5,999 nt of DNA from Burkholderiales bacterium. GTDB taxonomy: Bacteria; Pseudomonadota; Gammaproteobacteria; Burkholderiales; Burkholderiaceae_E. The notes below the pieces were generated by a model. That model ran no database searches and was not told the origin of the DNA. It was given only the letters and a program-made list of their open reading frames with translations. Below, piece after piece: positions 1 to 5,999 of the stretch. Made by a program: the position numbers and the translations under genes. The stretch is taken from NCBI GenBank assembly GCA_027489195.1, contig JAIYAG010000374.1, positions 1 through 5,999 on the forward strand. The letters run 5' to 3'. How positions within the stretch are numbered: the stretch's first letter is position 1; each line of letters begins with the position of its first letter.

Positions 1-1
1 A

Positions 2-628
2 TTCGGCGGCACCGGGCTGGGTCTGGCGATCACGCGGCGCCTGGTCGAGGCCATGGGCGGCGCGATCTCGGTGAGCAGCGCGCCCGGCGTCGGCAGCCGG
101 TTCCGCTTCACGGTCGCGCTGCGGCCGGCGTCCGAAGCCGCCGCATCGCCCGGCACGCCCGAGGCGGGCGCCGTTGCCGGCCTCGCCCCCGCGGGCGCGG
201 CAGCGGGCGCCGCAGCGGCCGCCGACTCGGGCGACCCGGCCTCGGATCGTCCGCTGCGCGTGCTGCTCGCCGAGGACAACGTCGTCAACCAGAAGCTGGC
301 GATGCTGATGCTGCAGAAGCTCGGCCACGAGGTGGTCGTCGCCGCCGACGGGCGCCAGGCCTGCGAGCAGGTGGCGCAGGGCGACTTCGACCTGGTGCTG
401 ATGGACATGCAGATGCCCGAGATGGACGGCATCGAGGCCACCCGCTGCATCCGCGACGCCGGCCACCGGCTGCCGATCGTCGCGATGACCGCGAACGCGA
501 TGGACGCCGACCGCGCCCGCTGCATCGCGGCCGGCATGAACGGCTTCCTCGCGAAGCCGGTGCGCGCCCCGGCGCTCGCCGACGCGATCCGGGCGATCGC
601 CCCGCTGCGCGAGGCGCCGGCGGGCTGA
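2..628 (+). CDS. Hybrid sensor histidine kinase/response regulator, C-terminal part (5' end outside window)
   Basis: The open frame runs in from the left edge, so sensor, dimerisation and most of the ATPase domain are missing; 208 residues remain. The first visible residues, FGGTGLGLAI, are the G2 box of a HATPase_c domain, followed by the usual closing strand ending near residue 41 (GSRFRFTVAL). A linker of about 40 residues rich in Ala, Gly and Pro leads to a complete receiver domain (about 84-200). The receiver has the acidic pair E91-D92, the phospho-acceptor D135 in LVLMDMQMPEMDG, the switch residue T163 in AMTAN and K185 in AKP. The protein should autophosphorylate and pass phosphate to its own receiver. 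It ends just after the receiver, with no HPt domain, so a further phosphorelay would need a separate HPt protein. The sensed signal is unknown. Family assignment is firm; the specific identity is not. Confidence 0.93.
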   Translation, partial: FGGTGLGLAITRRLVEAMGGAISVSSAPGVGSRFRFTVALRPASEAAASPGTPEAGAVAGLAPAGAAAGAAAAADSGDPASDRPLRVLLAEDNVVNQKLAMLMLQKLGHEVVVAADGRQACEQVAQGDFDLVLMDMQMPEMDGIEATRCIRDAGHRLPIVAMTANAMDADRARCIAAGMNGFLAKPVRAPALADAIRAIAPLREAPAG

Positions 629-639
629 GGCCGGCCAAG

Positions 640-645
640 TAGAAT
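640..645 (+). promoter_or_regulatory. Candidate -10 element (TAGAAT) for the exporter genes
   Basis: TAGAAT lies in the 24-base gap between the kinase stop codon and the adaptor ATG and matches the sigma-70 -10 consensus at four of six bases, unusual in such GC-rich DNA. Seven bases separate it from the ATG, so transcription would begin at or beside the start codon. No good -35 hexamer is visible at 16-18 bases upstream (CCGGCG at 17). Inferred from sequence only. Confidence 0.45.
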
Positions 646-652
646 CCGGCCC

Positions 653-1999
653 ATGAAAGCATGGCGCCGGATCGGCGCAGTCCTGGTGGTACTCGCCGTC
701 GCGGGCGGACTCGCCTGGCGTGCGTGGCGCCCGGAGCCGGTCGCGCTCGTCGCGGTCGCCGAAGCGCCCCTCGTGCAGACCCTGGTGTTCTCCGGGCGCG
801 TGGCCGCACCCGTGCGCGTGGACCTCGGCGCGACCGTCACGGGGCGGGTGGTCGAGGTCGCGGTCCGAGAGGGCGACTCGGTGCGCGCGGGCGATGCGCT
901 CGCACGGCTCGAGTCCGCGGAGCTGCAGGCCCAGCTGACCCAGGCGCAGGCCACGCTGCGGCTCGCCGAGGCCCGGGTGGTCGGCCAGCGCGAGGTCGGC
1001 GTGCCGACCGCCGATGCCGCGCTGGAATCGGCACGGGCCACGCTCGAGGCGGCGCAGCGCGAGTCCCGCCGCAGCCGCGAGCTGTTCGACCGCGGCTACG
1101 TGTCGCAGGCCCGGATCGACGAGACCGACCGTGCGGTGCGCATCGCGCAGGCGCAGATCGCAGCCGCCGGCGCCTCCGCGCGGGCCAACGCGGGCCGCGG
1201 CACCGAGGTCGAGCAGGCGCGCCTGCGGGTCGACGAGGCACGGGCCGCGGCATCGCTCGCCCAGGCCCGGCTCGCGCAGGCACGGATCGTCGCGCCCGCC
1301 GACGGGCGCATCGTCACGCGGCTGGTCGAGCACGGGCAGATCGTGCAGCCCGGCCGAACGCTGTTCGCGTTCGCCGCCACCGGGGCCACGCAGCTCGTCG
1401 GCCAGGCGGACGAGAAGTTCCTCTCGCAGCTGGCCGTCGGCCAGCTCGCGCGGGTCCTCGCCGACGCCTTCCCGCAGCAGCCGTTCGAGGCGCGGGTGCT
1501 GCGCATCGCGCCCGGCGTCGATGCGCAGCGCGGCACGGTCGAGGTGAAGTTCGAGGTCGCAGCGCCCCCGCCCTTCCTGCGCGAGGACATGACGCTGTCG
1601 ATGCAGGTCGCCACCGGGCGGCGCGAGCGCGCGCTCACGCTGCCGGCAGCGGCGGTGATCGGCGCGGGCGTGGACGGGCGGGTGCGGCGGCTGGCCGACG
1701 GCCGCGTGCTCGAGCAGCCGGTGCGCGTGGGGCTGCGCACGCTCGATCGCGTCGAGATCGCCGACGGGCTGGCGGTCGGCGACACGGTGCTGGCCGATCC
1801 GCTCGCCGTCGTACCCGGGGCACGGGCGCGGGCCGCTCGTGACGGCGAGACGGCGGGACGCGCGGGCTCGGGCGCCGGTGCGGGCTCGGGCTCGGGCTCG
1901 GGCGCCGCTGCGGCAGGCACGGGCGCGGCGCGCTCCGACATGGCCCCCGCGAACGGCGCGGCCCCGGCGACGGGCACCGCCGTCGGCGGCAGCCGCTGA
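653..1999 (+). CDS. Periplasmic adaptor (membrane fusion protein) of an ABC-type tripartite exporter, HlyD/MacA-like
   Basis: This 448-residue protein should bridge an inner-membrane ABC permease and an outer-membrane channel. An N-terminal anchor or uncleaved signal follows basic residues (hydrophobic about 8-22, no lipobox cysteine seen). The lipoyl-like domain is split into two halves: about 58-90 (VTGRVVEVAVREGDSVRAGD) and about 210-240 (IVAPADGRIVTRLVEHGQIV). Between them lies an Ala/Gln/Arg/Glu-rich helical hairpin, about 91-208, typical of adaptors. A beta-barrel (about 245-320) and a membrane-proximal domain (about 325-388) follow. The last 60 residues are a low-complexity Gly/Ser/Ala tail with no recognisable fold. 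The ATG at 653 is chosen because it directly precedes the anchor; no Shine-Dalgarno sequence is seen. The permease gene begins 16 bases after its stop. The substrate cannot be read from the sequence; MacA-like or DevB-like are the nearest descriptions. Confidence 0.92.
   Translation: MKAWRRIGAVLVVLAVAGGLAWRAWRPEPVALVAVAEAPLVQTLVFSGRVAAPVRVDLGATVTGRVVEVAVREGDSVRAGDALARLESAELQAQLTQAQATLRLAEARVVGQREVGVPTADAALESARATLEAAQRESRRSRELFDRGYVSQARIDETDRAVRIAQAQIAAAGASARANAGRGTEVEQARLRVDEARAAASLAQARLAQARIVAPADGRIVTRLVEHGQIVQPGRTLFAFAATGATQLVGQADEKFLSQLAVGQLARVLADAFPQQPFEARVLRIAPGVDAQRGTVEVKFEVAAPPPFLREDMTLSMQVATGRRERALTLPAAAVIGAGVDGRVRRLADGRVLEQPVRVGLRTLDRVEIADGLAVGDTVLADPLAVVPGARARAARDGETAGRAGSGAGAGSGSGSGAAAAGTGAARSDMAPANGAAPATGTAVGGSR
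1862..1906 (+). repeat. GGGCTC hexamer run within a short imperfect tandem repeat
   Basis: Three perfect GGGCTC copies lie at 1882-1899. The unit GCGGGCTCGGG...GCGCC occurs at 1862-1876 and again, expanded, at 1880-1906. In frame this encodes a Gly/Ser/Ala stretch in the adaptor tail (about residues 404-418). The pattern is what replication slippage produces, and six-base units keep the frame. Confidence 0.7.
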
Positions 2000-2015
2000 G
2001 CGCCGGGCCCCGGAC

Positions 2016-3233
2016 GTGGGCTTCGCCTGGCGCATCGCGGTCCGCTTCCTCGTCGAGGGGAAGATGCAGACGCTGCTGCTGATCGTCGGCGTGGCGATGG
2101 GCGTGGCGGTCGTCACCTACATCACCGCGCTGATCGACGGCCTGCAGGGCAACACCATCCGCCGCACGCTCGGCGTGCAGCCGCACCTCACGATCCGTCC
2201 GGTGAAGGACGTGCCGCTCGCCGGGCGGCTCGCCACGCCGGGCGTCGACGCCGCCTCGCAGGAGCAGCCGCGCGCGCAGCGCACCCGCTCGATCGAGAAC
2301 TGGATGCCGCTGGCGCGCTCGCTCGAGGACGCGCCCGGCGTCGTCGCGGTCTCGCCGATGGCCGGCGGCACCGCGATCGCGCTGCGCGGCGAGGGCAGCC
2401 GCGCGGTCGCCATCGTCGGCGTCGAGCTCGAGCGCTACGACCGGATCGCCGGGCTGTCCGGGAAGATCGTCGAGGGCACGGCACGCCTCGGCCCCGGCGA
2501 GGCGATCGTCGGGCGCGAGCTCGCCGAGGACCTCGGCGTGCGGCTCGGCGACCGGTTCTCGCTGTCGATCTCGCGCGACACCACCGAGTCGCTGCGTGCG
2601 GTCGCGATCTTCGACGTCGGCGTGCGCGACGTGAACCGGCGCAACGTCTACCTGCCGCTGCGCACCGCGCAGAGCCTGCTCGGCATTCCGGGCGGGGTCA
2701 CGCAGCTCGACCTGACGGTGACCGAGGTCTTCGACGCCGAGCGCATCGCCGGCCGGCTGCGGGCGCGCCTGCCCTACGAGATCGAGAGCTGGATGCAGAC
2801 CAACAGCCAGCTGCTGTCGGCCCTCGACGCGCAGACGCTGTCGACGCGGCTGATCCGCGGCGTGGTGATGCTGGTGGTGGTGCTCGGCATCGCGAGCGTG
2901 CTGGTGGTGTCGGTCGTGCAGAAGCGCAAGGAGATCGGGATCCTGCGCGCGATGGGTGCCTCGCGCGCGCAGATGACGCGGGTGTTCCTGCTGCAGGGCG
3001 CACTGGTGAGCGCGGCGGGCTCGGTGCTCGGTGCCGCGATCGCCTGGGCGATGGTCGCCGCGTTCACCGCGCTGGTGAAGGGCGCCGACGGCCGGCCGCT
3101 GTTCCCGATCGTGCTCGACTTCGAGACCTTCGCCTGGGTCGCGGCGGGGGCCACGCTCGCGGGCGTGCTGGCCGCGGTCGCGCCCGCACGGCGCGCCGCG
3201 GCGCTCGACCCCGCGCAGGCGATCCGGCTGTGA
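2016..3233 (+). CDS. ABC exporter permease, FtsX/MacB-type
   Basis: From the GTG at 2016 the product has 405 residues and the four-helix plan of FtsX/MacB/LolE permeases. TM1 is about 19-40. A large periplasmic domain, about 41-280, is inserted before TM2 (281-301), TM3 (323-350) and TM4 (371-390). The motif KRKEIGILRAMGAS (303-316) after TM2 is the conserved cytoplasmic segment that contacts the ATPase in this family, and the C-terminus DPAQAIRL is also typical. The frame stays open upstream to 1839, but that stretch is Arg/Ala-rich and overlaps the adaptor. The GTG start gives a short amphipathic leader (GFAWRIAVRFL) before TM1, as in relatives. No clear Shine-Dalgarno sequence precedes it, so reinitiation after the adaptor stop is likely. 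Unlike MacB, the ATPase is not fused; it is the next gene. Such transporters move substrates from periplasm or outer leaflet outward; the substrate here is unknown. Confidence 0.92.
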   Translation: MGFAWRIAVRFLVEGKMQTLLLIVGVAMGVAVVTYITALIDGLQGNTIRRTLGVQPHLTIRPVKDVPLAGRLATPGVDAASQEQPRAQRTRSIENWMPLARSLEDAPGVVAVSPMAGGTAIALRGEGSRAVAIVGVELERYDRIAGLSGKIVEGTARLGPGEAIVGRELAEDLGVRLGDRFSLSISRDTTESLRAVAIFDVGVRDVNRRNVYLPLRTAQSLLGIPGGVTQLDLTVTEVFDAERIAGRLRARLPYEIESWMQTNSQLLSALDAQTLSTRLIRGVVMLVVVLGIASVLVVSVVQKRKEIGILRAMGASRAQMTRVFLLQGALVSAAGSVLGAAIAWAMVAAFTALVKGADGRPLFPIVLDFETFAWVAAGATLAGVLAAVAPARRAAALDPAQAIRL

Positions 3234-3961
3234 GCGCGCAGGCCCCGGCCCGGGCCGCCGCCGCGACGGGCGCGCAGGCCGATTCGCCGATCGTCGCGAT
3301 GAGCGCGGTGCGCAAGTCCTACGACATCGGCACGCCGATCGAGGCCGAGGTGCTGCACGGCATCGACCTGGTGCTCGCCCGCGGCGAGTTCGCCGCGATG
3401 ATCGGCCCCTCGGGCTCGGGCAAGAGCACGCTGCTGACGCTGATCGGGCTGCTCGAGCGGCCGACCTCGGGCGAGTACCGGCTGCTGGGCCGACGCATCG
3501 ACACCCTCGACGACGACGCGCTCACGCGCGCGCGGCTCGACACGCTCGGCTTCGTGTTCCAGTTCCATCACCTGATCCCTGCCTTCGACGCGCTGGAGAA
3601 CGTCGCGATGCCCGCGCTGATCCGCGCCGGGCGCATCGATGCGGCGGCCCGGACCCGTGCGGGCGCGCTGCTCGAGGCGGTCGGACTGGCGGACGCGCGG
3701 CATCGCAAGCCCTCGCAGCTCTCGGGCGGCATGCAGCAGCGGGTGGCGATCGCACGGGCGCTGATGCACGACCCGCCGCTGGTGCTGGCCGACGAGCCGA
3801 CCGGCAACCTCGACACCGCATCGTCGAACGCGGTGTTCGAGCTGATGCGGCGCTTCAACCGCGAGTCGGGCACCGCGTTCCTGATCGTCACCCACGATCC
3901 GCGGATCGCGGACCGCTGCGACCGGGTGATCGAGCTGGTCGACGGGCGTCTGGCCCGCTGA
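3230..3961 (+). CDS. ABC exporter ATP-binding protein, LolD/MacB-type
   Basis: This 243-residue nucleotide-binding subunit should power the permease encoded just upstream. All ATPase motifs are intact: Walker A GPSGSGKST (59-67), Q-loop Gln111 in FVFQFHHLIP, signature LSGGMQQR (164-171), Walker B LVLADEP (184-190) with catalytic Glu189, D-loop GNLD (192-195) and H-loop His222 in VTHD. The sequence around the signature and the TGNLD segment are typical of the LolD/MacB/FtsE group. The GTG start overlaps the permease stop (GTGA, 3230-3233), implying translational coupling; AGGC at 3217-3220 is a weak ribosome-binding candidate. An ATG at 3299 is possible, but it would remove most of the first beta-strand (IVAMSAVRKSY), so the GTG is preferred. 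The first 20 residues are then an Ala-rich extension. True LolD is unlikely because the partner is a MacB-like permease beside an adaptor gene. Confidence 0.95.
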   Translation: MSAQAPARAAAATGAQADSPIVAMSAVRKSYDIGTPIEAEVLHGIDLVLARGEFAAMIGPSGSGKSTLLTLIGLLERPTSGEYRLLGRRIDTLDDDALTRARLDTLGFVFQFHHLIPAFDALENVAMPALIRAGRIDAAARTRAGALLEAVGLADARHRKPSQLSGGMQQRVAIARALMHDPPLVLADEPTGNLDTASSNAVFELMRRFNRESGTAFLIVTHDPRIADRCDRVIELVDGRLAR

Positions 3962-3966
3962 GCGTT

Positions 3967-4002
3967 CCGGGCCACGGCCCGGGTCCGCCCGGTGCGGACC
4001 CG
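3967..4002 (+). terminator. GC-rich stem-loops after the exporter genes; possible terminator, no T-tract
   Basis: Two overlapping hairpins can form just after the ATPase stop. One has a perfect nine-base stem (3980-3988 with 3994-4002) around a five-base loop, CCGGT. The other has a perfect seven-base stem (3967-3973 with 3976-3982). They share 3980-3982 and so are mutually exclusive. No run of T follows; the next bases are GGGCCCGTATGAT. This could end or attenuate the exporter transcript or protect its 3' end, but it is not a standard intrinsic terminator. Confidence 0.4.
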
Positions 4003-4009
4003 GGGCCCG

Positions 4010-4015
4010 TATGAT
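4010..4015 (+). promoter_or_regulatory. Candidate -10 element (TATGAT) for the BenE-like gene
   Basis: TATGAT matches the sigma-70 -10 consensus at five of six bases and lies 24 bases before the ATG at 4040. This predicts a 5' leader of roughly 17-19 bases. At a spacing of 17 the -35 position reads GCCCGG, which is no match and falls inside the stem-loop. The bases after it, CCGGC, repeat those after the -10 candidate at 640. Confidence 0.45.
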
Positions 4016-4039
4016 CCGGCGACCCGCCCGCCGCCGCCG

Positions 4040-5290
4040 ATGTCCGCCACCGCCCCCCCGACCCTCGAACGCCCTGCCGGCCCGGCCCCGTCGCCGGCGC
4101 GCGTGCTCGCCGACTTCGGGCCGGTCTACGGCATCAACGGGCTGATCGGCTTCATCTTCGCCGCCTCGGGGCCGGTCGCGGTGATCCTGAGCGCGGGCCA
4201 GCTCGGCGGCCTGGGCGCGGCCGAGCTGTCGTCCTGGCTGTTCGGCGTGTTCTTCGTCAACGGGCTGCTGACCATCGCGCTGTCGTGGCGCTACCGCACG
4301 CCGCTGGTGTGCTTCTGGACGATCCCGGGCACGGTGCTGGTCGGACCCGCGCTCGGTCACGCCAGCCATGCCGAGGTGCTCGGCGCATTCGTCGCGACCG
4401 GGGTGCTGATGGCGGTGCTCGGGCTGTCGGGCTGGGTGCGCCGCGGGCTGGCCGCGGTGCCGATGCCGCTGGTGATGGCGATGGTCGCGGGCGTGTTCCT
4501 GCGCTTCGGCCTGGACCTGGTGCGCGCGGTCCATCAGGACCTCGCGGTCGCAGGCCCGATGGTGCTCGCCTTCGTGCTGCTCACCGCGTTCCCGCGGGCC
4601 GCACGCGCCATGCCGCCGATGATCGGCACGCTGCTGGTCGGCGCGCTCGCGGTCGCGTGGGTGGGCCGCGTGAGCTGGCCGGACTCGGCGAGCCTGGCGA
4701 TCGTGCCGCCCACGCTGTTCATGCCCGCGTTCTCGTGGCCGGTGATGCTCGAGCTGGTCGTGCCGCTGGCGATCACCGTGCTGGTCGTGCAGAACGGCCA
4801 GGGCTTCGCGGTGCTCAAGGCGGCCGGCCACGAGCCGCCGGTCAATGTCGTCACGCTCGCCTGCGGTCTGGTGTCGATCGGTGTCGCCTTCGTGGGCGCG
4901 GTGTCCACCTGCCTGACCGGCCCGACCAACGCGCTGGTGGCCTCGTCGGGCGAGCGCCCGCGACACTACACCGGCGCGATCGTGGTCGGTCTGCTGGCGC
5001 TGGCCTTCGGCCTGGCCTCGGCCGGCGTGACCGCGGTGATGCTCGCGCTGCCCAAGGCCTTCATCGCGACACTCGCGGGCCTGGCGATGCTGCGCGTGCT
5101 GCACGGCGCGTTCGCCACGGCGTTCCGCGACCGGTTCCCGCTCGGTGCGCTCGCCACCTTCCTCGTGACCGTGGCCGACCTGCCGATCGCCGGCATCGGC
5201 GCGCCGTTCTGGGGGCTGGTGATCGGCTTCGCGGTGTCGTGGGCGCTCGAGCGCGGCGACCTGGCCGCGGTGGCGGGCGGGCCGAAGTGA
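4040..5290 (+). CDS. BenE-family (benzoate/H+ symporter-like) membrane transporter
   Basis: The 416-residue product is very hydrophobic, with about 12 membrane segments after a Pro/Ala-rich N-terminal stretch of about 25 residues. BenE-like features are the start of the core (VYGINGLIGFIFAASGPVAV, about 29-48), QNGQGFAVLKAAG (251-263), LPKAFIATLAGLAML (337-351) and the C-terminal APFWGLVIG (388-396). Length is slightly above the roughly 390-400 usual for the family. BenE proteins import benzoate or related aromatic acids with protons across the inner membrane. No aromatic-degradation gene is nearby, so the substrate is open. The ATG at 4040 is preferred to an in-frame GTG at 3992, which lies in the stem-loop region upstream of the probable promoter; no Shine-Dalgarno sequence is visible. 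The segment GAVSTCLTGPTNALVAS (287-303) differs from the INLAAITAAI-like sequence I recall for typical BenE. Family is likely; function is tentative. Confidence 0.82.
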   Translation: MSATAPPTLERPAGPAPSPARVLADFGPVYGINGLIGFIFAASGPVAVILSAGQLGGLGAAELSSWLFGVFFVNGLLTIALSWRYRTPLVCFWTIPGTVLVGPALGHASHAEVLGAFVATGVLMAVLGLSGWVRRGLAAVPMPLVMAMVAGVFLRFGLDLVRAVHQDLAVAGPMVLAFVLLTAFPRAARAMPPMIGTLLVGALAVAWVGRVSWPDSASLAIVPPTLFMPAFSWPVMLELVVPLAITVLVVQNGQGFAVLKAAGHEPPVNVVTLACGLVSIGVAFVGAVSTCLTGPTNALVASSGERPRHYTGAIVVGLLALAFGLASAGVTAVMLALPKAFIATLAGLAMLRVLHGAFATAFRDRFPLGALATFLVTVADLPIAGIGAPFWGLVIGFAVSWALERGDLAAVAGGPK

Positions 5291-5406
5291 CGCGGTCGGC
5301 GTCGCGCGTGCCATGGCGGCACATCGACGCCCTTGAAGCCTCCGCACCACGCCCCCACCTCTGAGCGCATCGACGGACACGGCCCGCCTCCGGCCCCACC
5401 GTCCCC

Positions 5407-5410
5407 GGAG
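5407..5410 (+). promoter_or_regulatory. Ribosome binding site of trxC (GGAG)
   Basis: GGAG lies five bases before the ATG at 5416 and supports that start. It is the only clear Shine-Dalgarno match before any of the four complete upstream-bounded genes here. Confidence 0.6.
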
Positions 5411-5415
5411 CCCCG

Positions 5416-5865
5416 ATGACCGACACCGCCGACACCTCCGACACGCTGAACGCCGTCTGCCCGCACTGCGAGGCGGTCAACCGCATTCCGGCCGCCCGCC
5501 GCCACGAGCATCCGGATTGCGGGCGCTGCGGTCGGGCGCTCTTTCCCGGCACCTCGGTGGCGCTGGCCACCGCCGCCTGGGACCGCTTCACCGAGCGCAA
5601 CGACCTGCCGGTGGTGGTCGACTTCTGGGCGAAGTGGTGCGGCCCCTGCCGCGCGATGGCACCGCAGTTCGAGCAGGCCGCGCAGCGGCTCGCCGGCCGC
5701 GTGCAGTTCGCCAAGGTCGACACCGACGCGGAGCCCGAGCTGGCCGGGCGCTTCGGCATCCGCAGCATCCCGACGCTGGTGCTGATGCAGGGCGGGCGCG
5801 AGATCCGGCGTGCGAGCGGTGCGATGAGCGCGGCCCAGCTCGAGCGCTGGATCGAGGCGGGCTGA
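5416..5865 (+). CDS. trxC: Thioredoxin 2 (TrxC) with N-terminal zinc-binding segment
   Basis: A 149-residue cytoplasmic thiol-disulfide reductase, close to the usual TrxC length of about 140. The N-terminal extension carries two cysteine pairs, CPHC (15-18) and CGRC (35-38), which in TrxC bind zinc and tune the redox potential. The thioredoxin fold follows, about 46-149: strand and active site VVVDFWAKWCGPC with redox cysteines C75 and C78, and the cis-proline P119 in RSIPTLVLM. TrxC reduces protein disulfides, receives electrons from thioredoxin reductase and is often tied to oxidative-stress defence. In E. coli it is controlled by OxyR; no OxyR site could be recognised in the 125-base gap upstream, which also shows no good -10/-35 pair. 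The gene may be read from the carrier promoter or from an undetected one. There is no signal peptide. Identification is firm because both cysteine pairs and WCGPC are intact. Confidence 0.95.
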   Translation: MTDTADTSDTLNAVCPHCEAVNRIPAARRHEHPDCGRCGRALFPGTSVALATAAWDRFTERNDLPVVVDFWAKWCGPCRAMAPQFEQAAQRLAGRVQFAKVDTDAEPELAGRFGIRSIPTLVLMQGGREIRRASGAMSAAQLERWIEAG

Positions 5866-5989
5866 GCGCCCCGCACACGCGCCGGACGCGACGCGCACGA
5901 CTGGCCCGTCCGCTCCGAACGGCTTAGGCACGCCGGGTGAATCCGGGCATACAAGCGGTCGGTGAGCCCGGACCCTGGCCGTTGTGGGG

Positions 5990-5995
5990 TACAGT
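5990..5995 (+). promoter_or_regulatory. Possible -10 element (TACAGT) for a gene beyond the right edge
   Basis: TACAGT matches the -10 consensus at four of six bases near the end of the 134-base non-coding stretch after trxC. No -35 match is seen at the expected distance. That stretch holds no gene, no clear terminator and no RNA gene I can recognise. Whether a gene follows cannot be seen. Confidence 0.25.
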
Positions 5996-5999
5996 CGCG

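Noticed and set aside
661..1842. A 393-codon plus-strand frame overlapping the adaptor gene.
   Set aside because: The product is almost entirely Arg, Ala and Gly, with no fold or motif. It is an out-of-frame shadow of the adaptor coding sequence.
1839..2015. Upstream extension of the permease reading frame.
   Set aside because: It overlaps the adaptor's tail in another frame and encodes Arg/Ala-rich sequence unlike any permease N-terminus. The GTG at 2016 gives the expected short leader before TM1.
3992..4039. Earlier GTG start for the BenE-like carrier, adding 16 residues.
   Set aside because: The GTG lies in the stem-loop and upstream of the probable -10 box, and the added residues (RTRGPYDPATRPPPP) do not resemble a family N-terminus.
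2774..5380. A very long minus-strand open frame of 868 codons lying opposite the permease, ATPase and carrier genes.
   Set aside because: It is antisense to three genes with clear families and intact motifs. Its product is dominated by Arg, His, Gln and Ala with no recognisable domain, as expected when strong third-position G/C bias removes stop codons from the opposite strand.
5291..5415. Possible promoter or OxyR-type site before trxC, including TTGAAG at 5333-5338.
   Set aside because: No -10-like hexamer lies at a suitable distance from TTGAAG (CACCTC at a spacing of 17). No convincing dyad suitable for a regulator was found; GTGCC/GGCAC around 5310-5322 is too short.
5866..5999. Small gene or RNA gene in the right-hand non-coding stretch.
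   Set aside because: Frames here are continuations of shadow frames with no supported start. No tRNA-like cloverleaf or long stem was recognised.

Overview
The window is very GC-rich with strongly G/C-biased third codon positions. All five genes lie on the plus strand and are densely packed. Protein features (TrxC-type thioredoxin, LolD/MacB-type exporter parts, a BenE-family carrier, a hybrid kinase) point to a high-GC proteobacterium. A betaproteobacterium of the Burkholderiales is my best guess, but nothing seen here fixes the taxon.

Layout: (1) 2-628, the C-terminal end of a hybrid sensor histidine kinase, cut by the left edge, with the last glycine-rich ATP-binding box and a complete receiver domain. 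(2) 653-3961, a compact three-gene cluster encoding a periplasmic adaptor (membrane fusion protein), an FtsX/MacB-type ABC permease and a LolD-type ATPase. Permease and ATPase genes overlap by four bases. Together they should form the inner-membrane and periplasmic parts of a tripartite exporter; no outer-membrane channel gene is present. (3) 3962-4039, a GC-rich stem-loop region and a candidate -10 element. (4) 4040-5290, a 416-residue BenE-family secondary transporter. (5) 5416-5865, trxC, a thioredoxin with an N-terminal zinc-binding segment. (6) 5866-5999, non-coding, ending in a possible -10 box for a gene beyond the right edge.

The exporter genes clearly work together. The kinase, carrier and thioredoxin look like independent neighbours, and no shared pathway can be read from the window. 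I found no RNA genes, mobile elements, CRISPR arrays or attachment sites, and no convincing new system. The points most worth a second look are a probable leaderless start for the adaptor, a -10-plus-ATCCGGC pattern shared by two promoters, the low-complexity tail of the adaptor, and the divergence of the BenE-like carrier.
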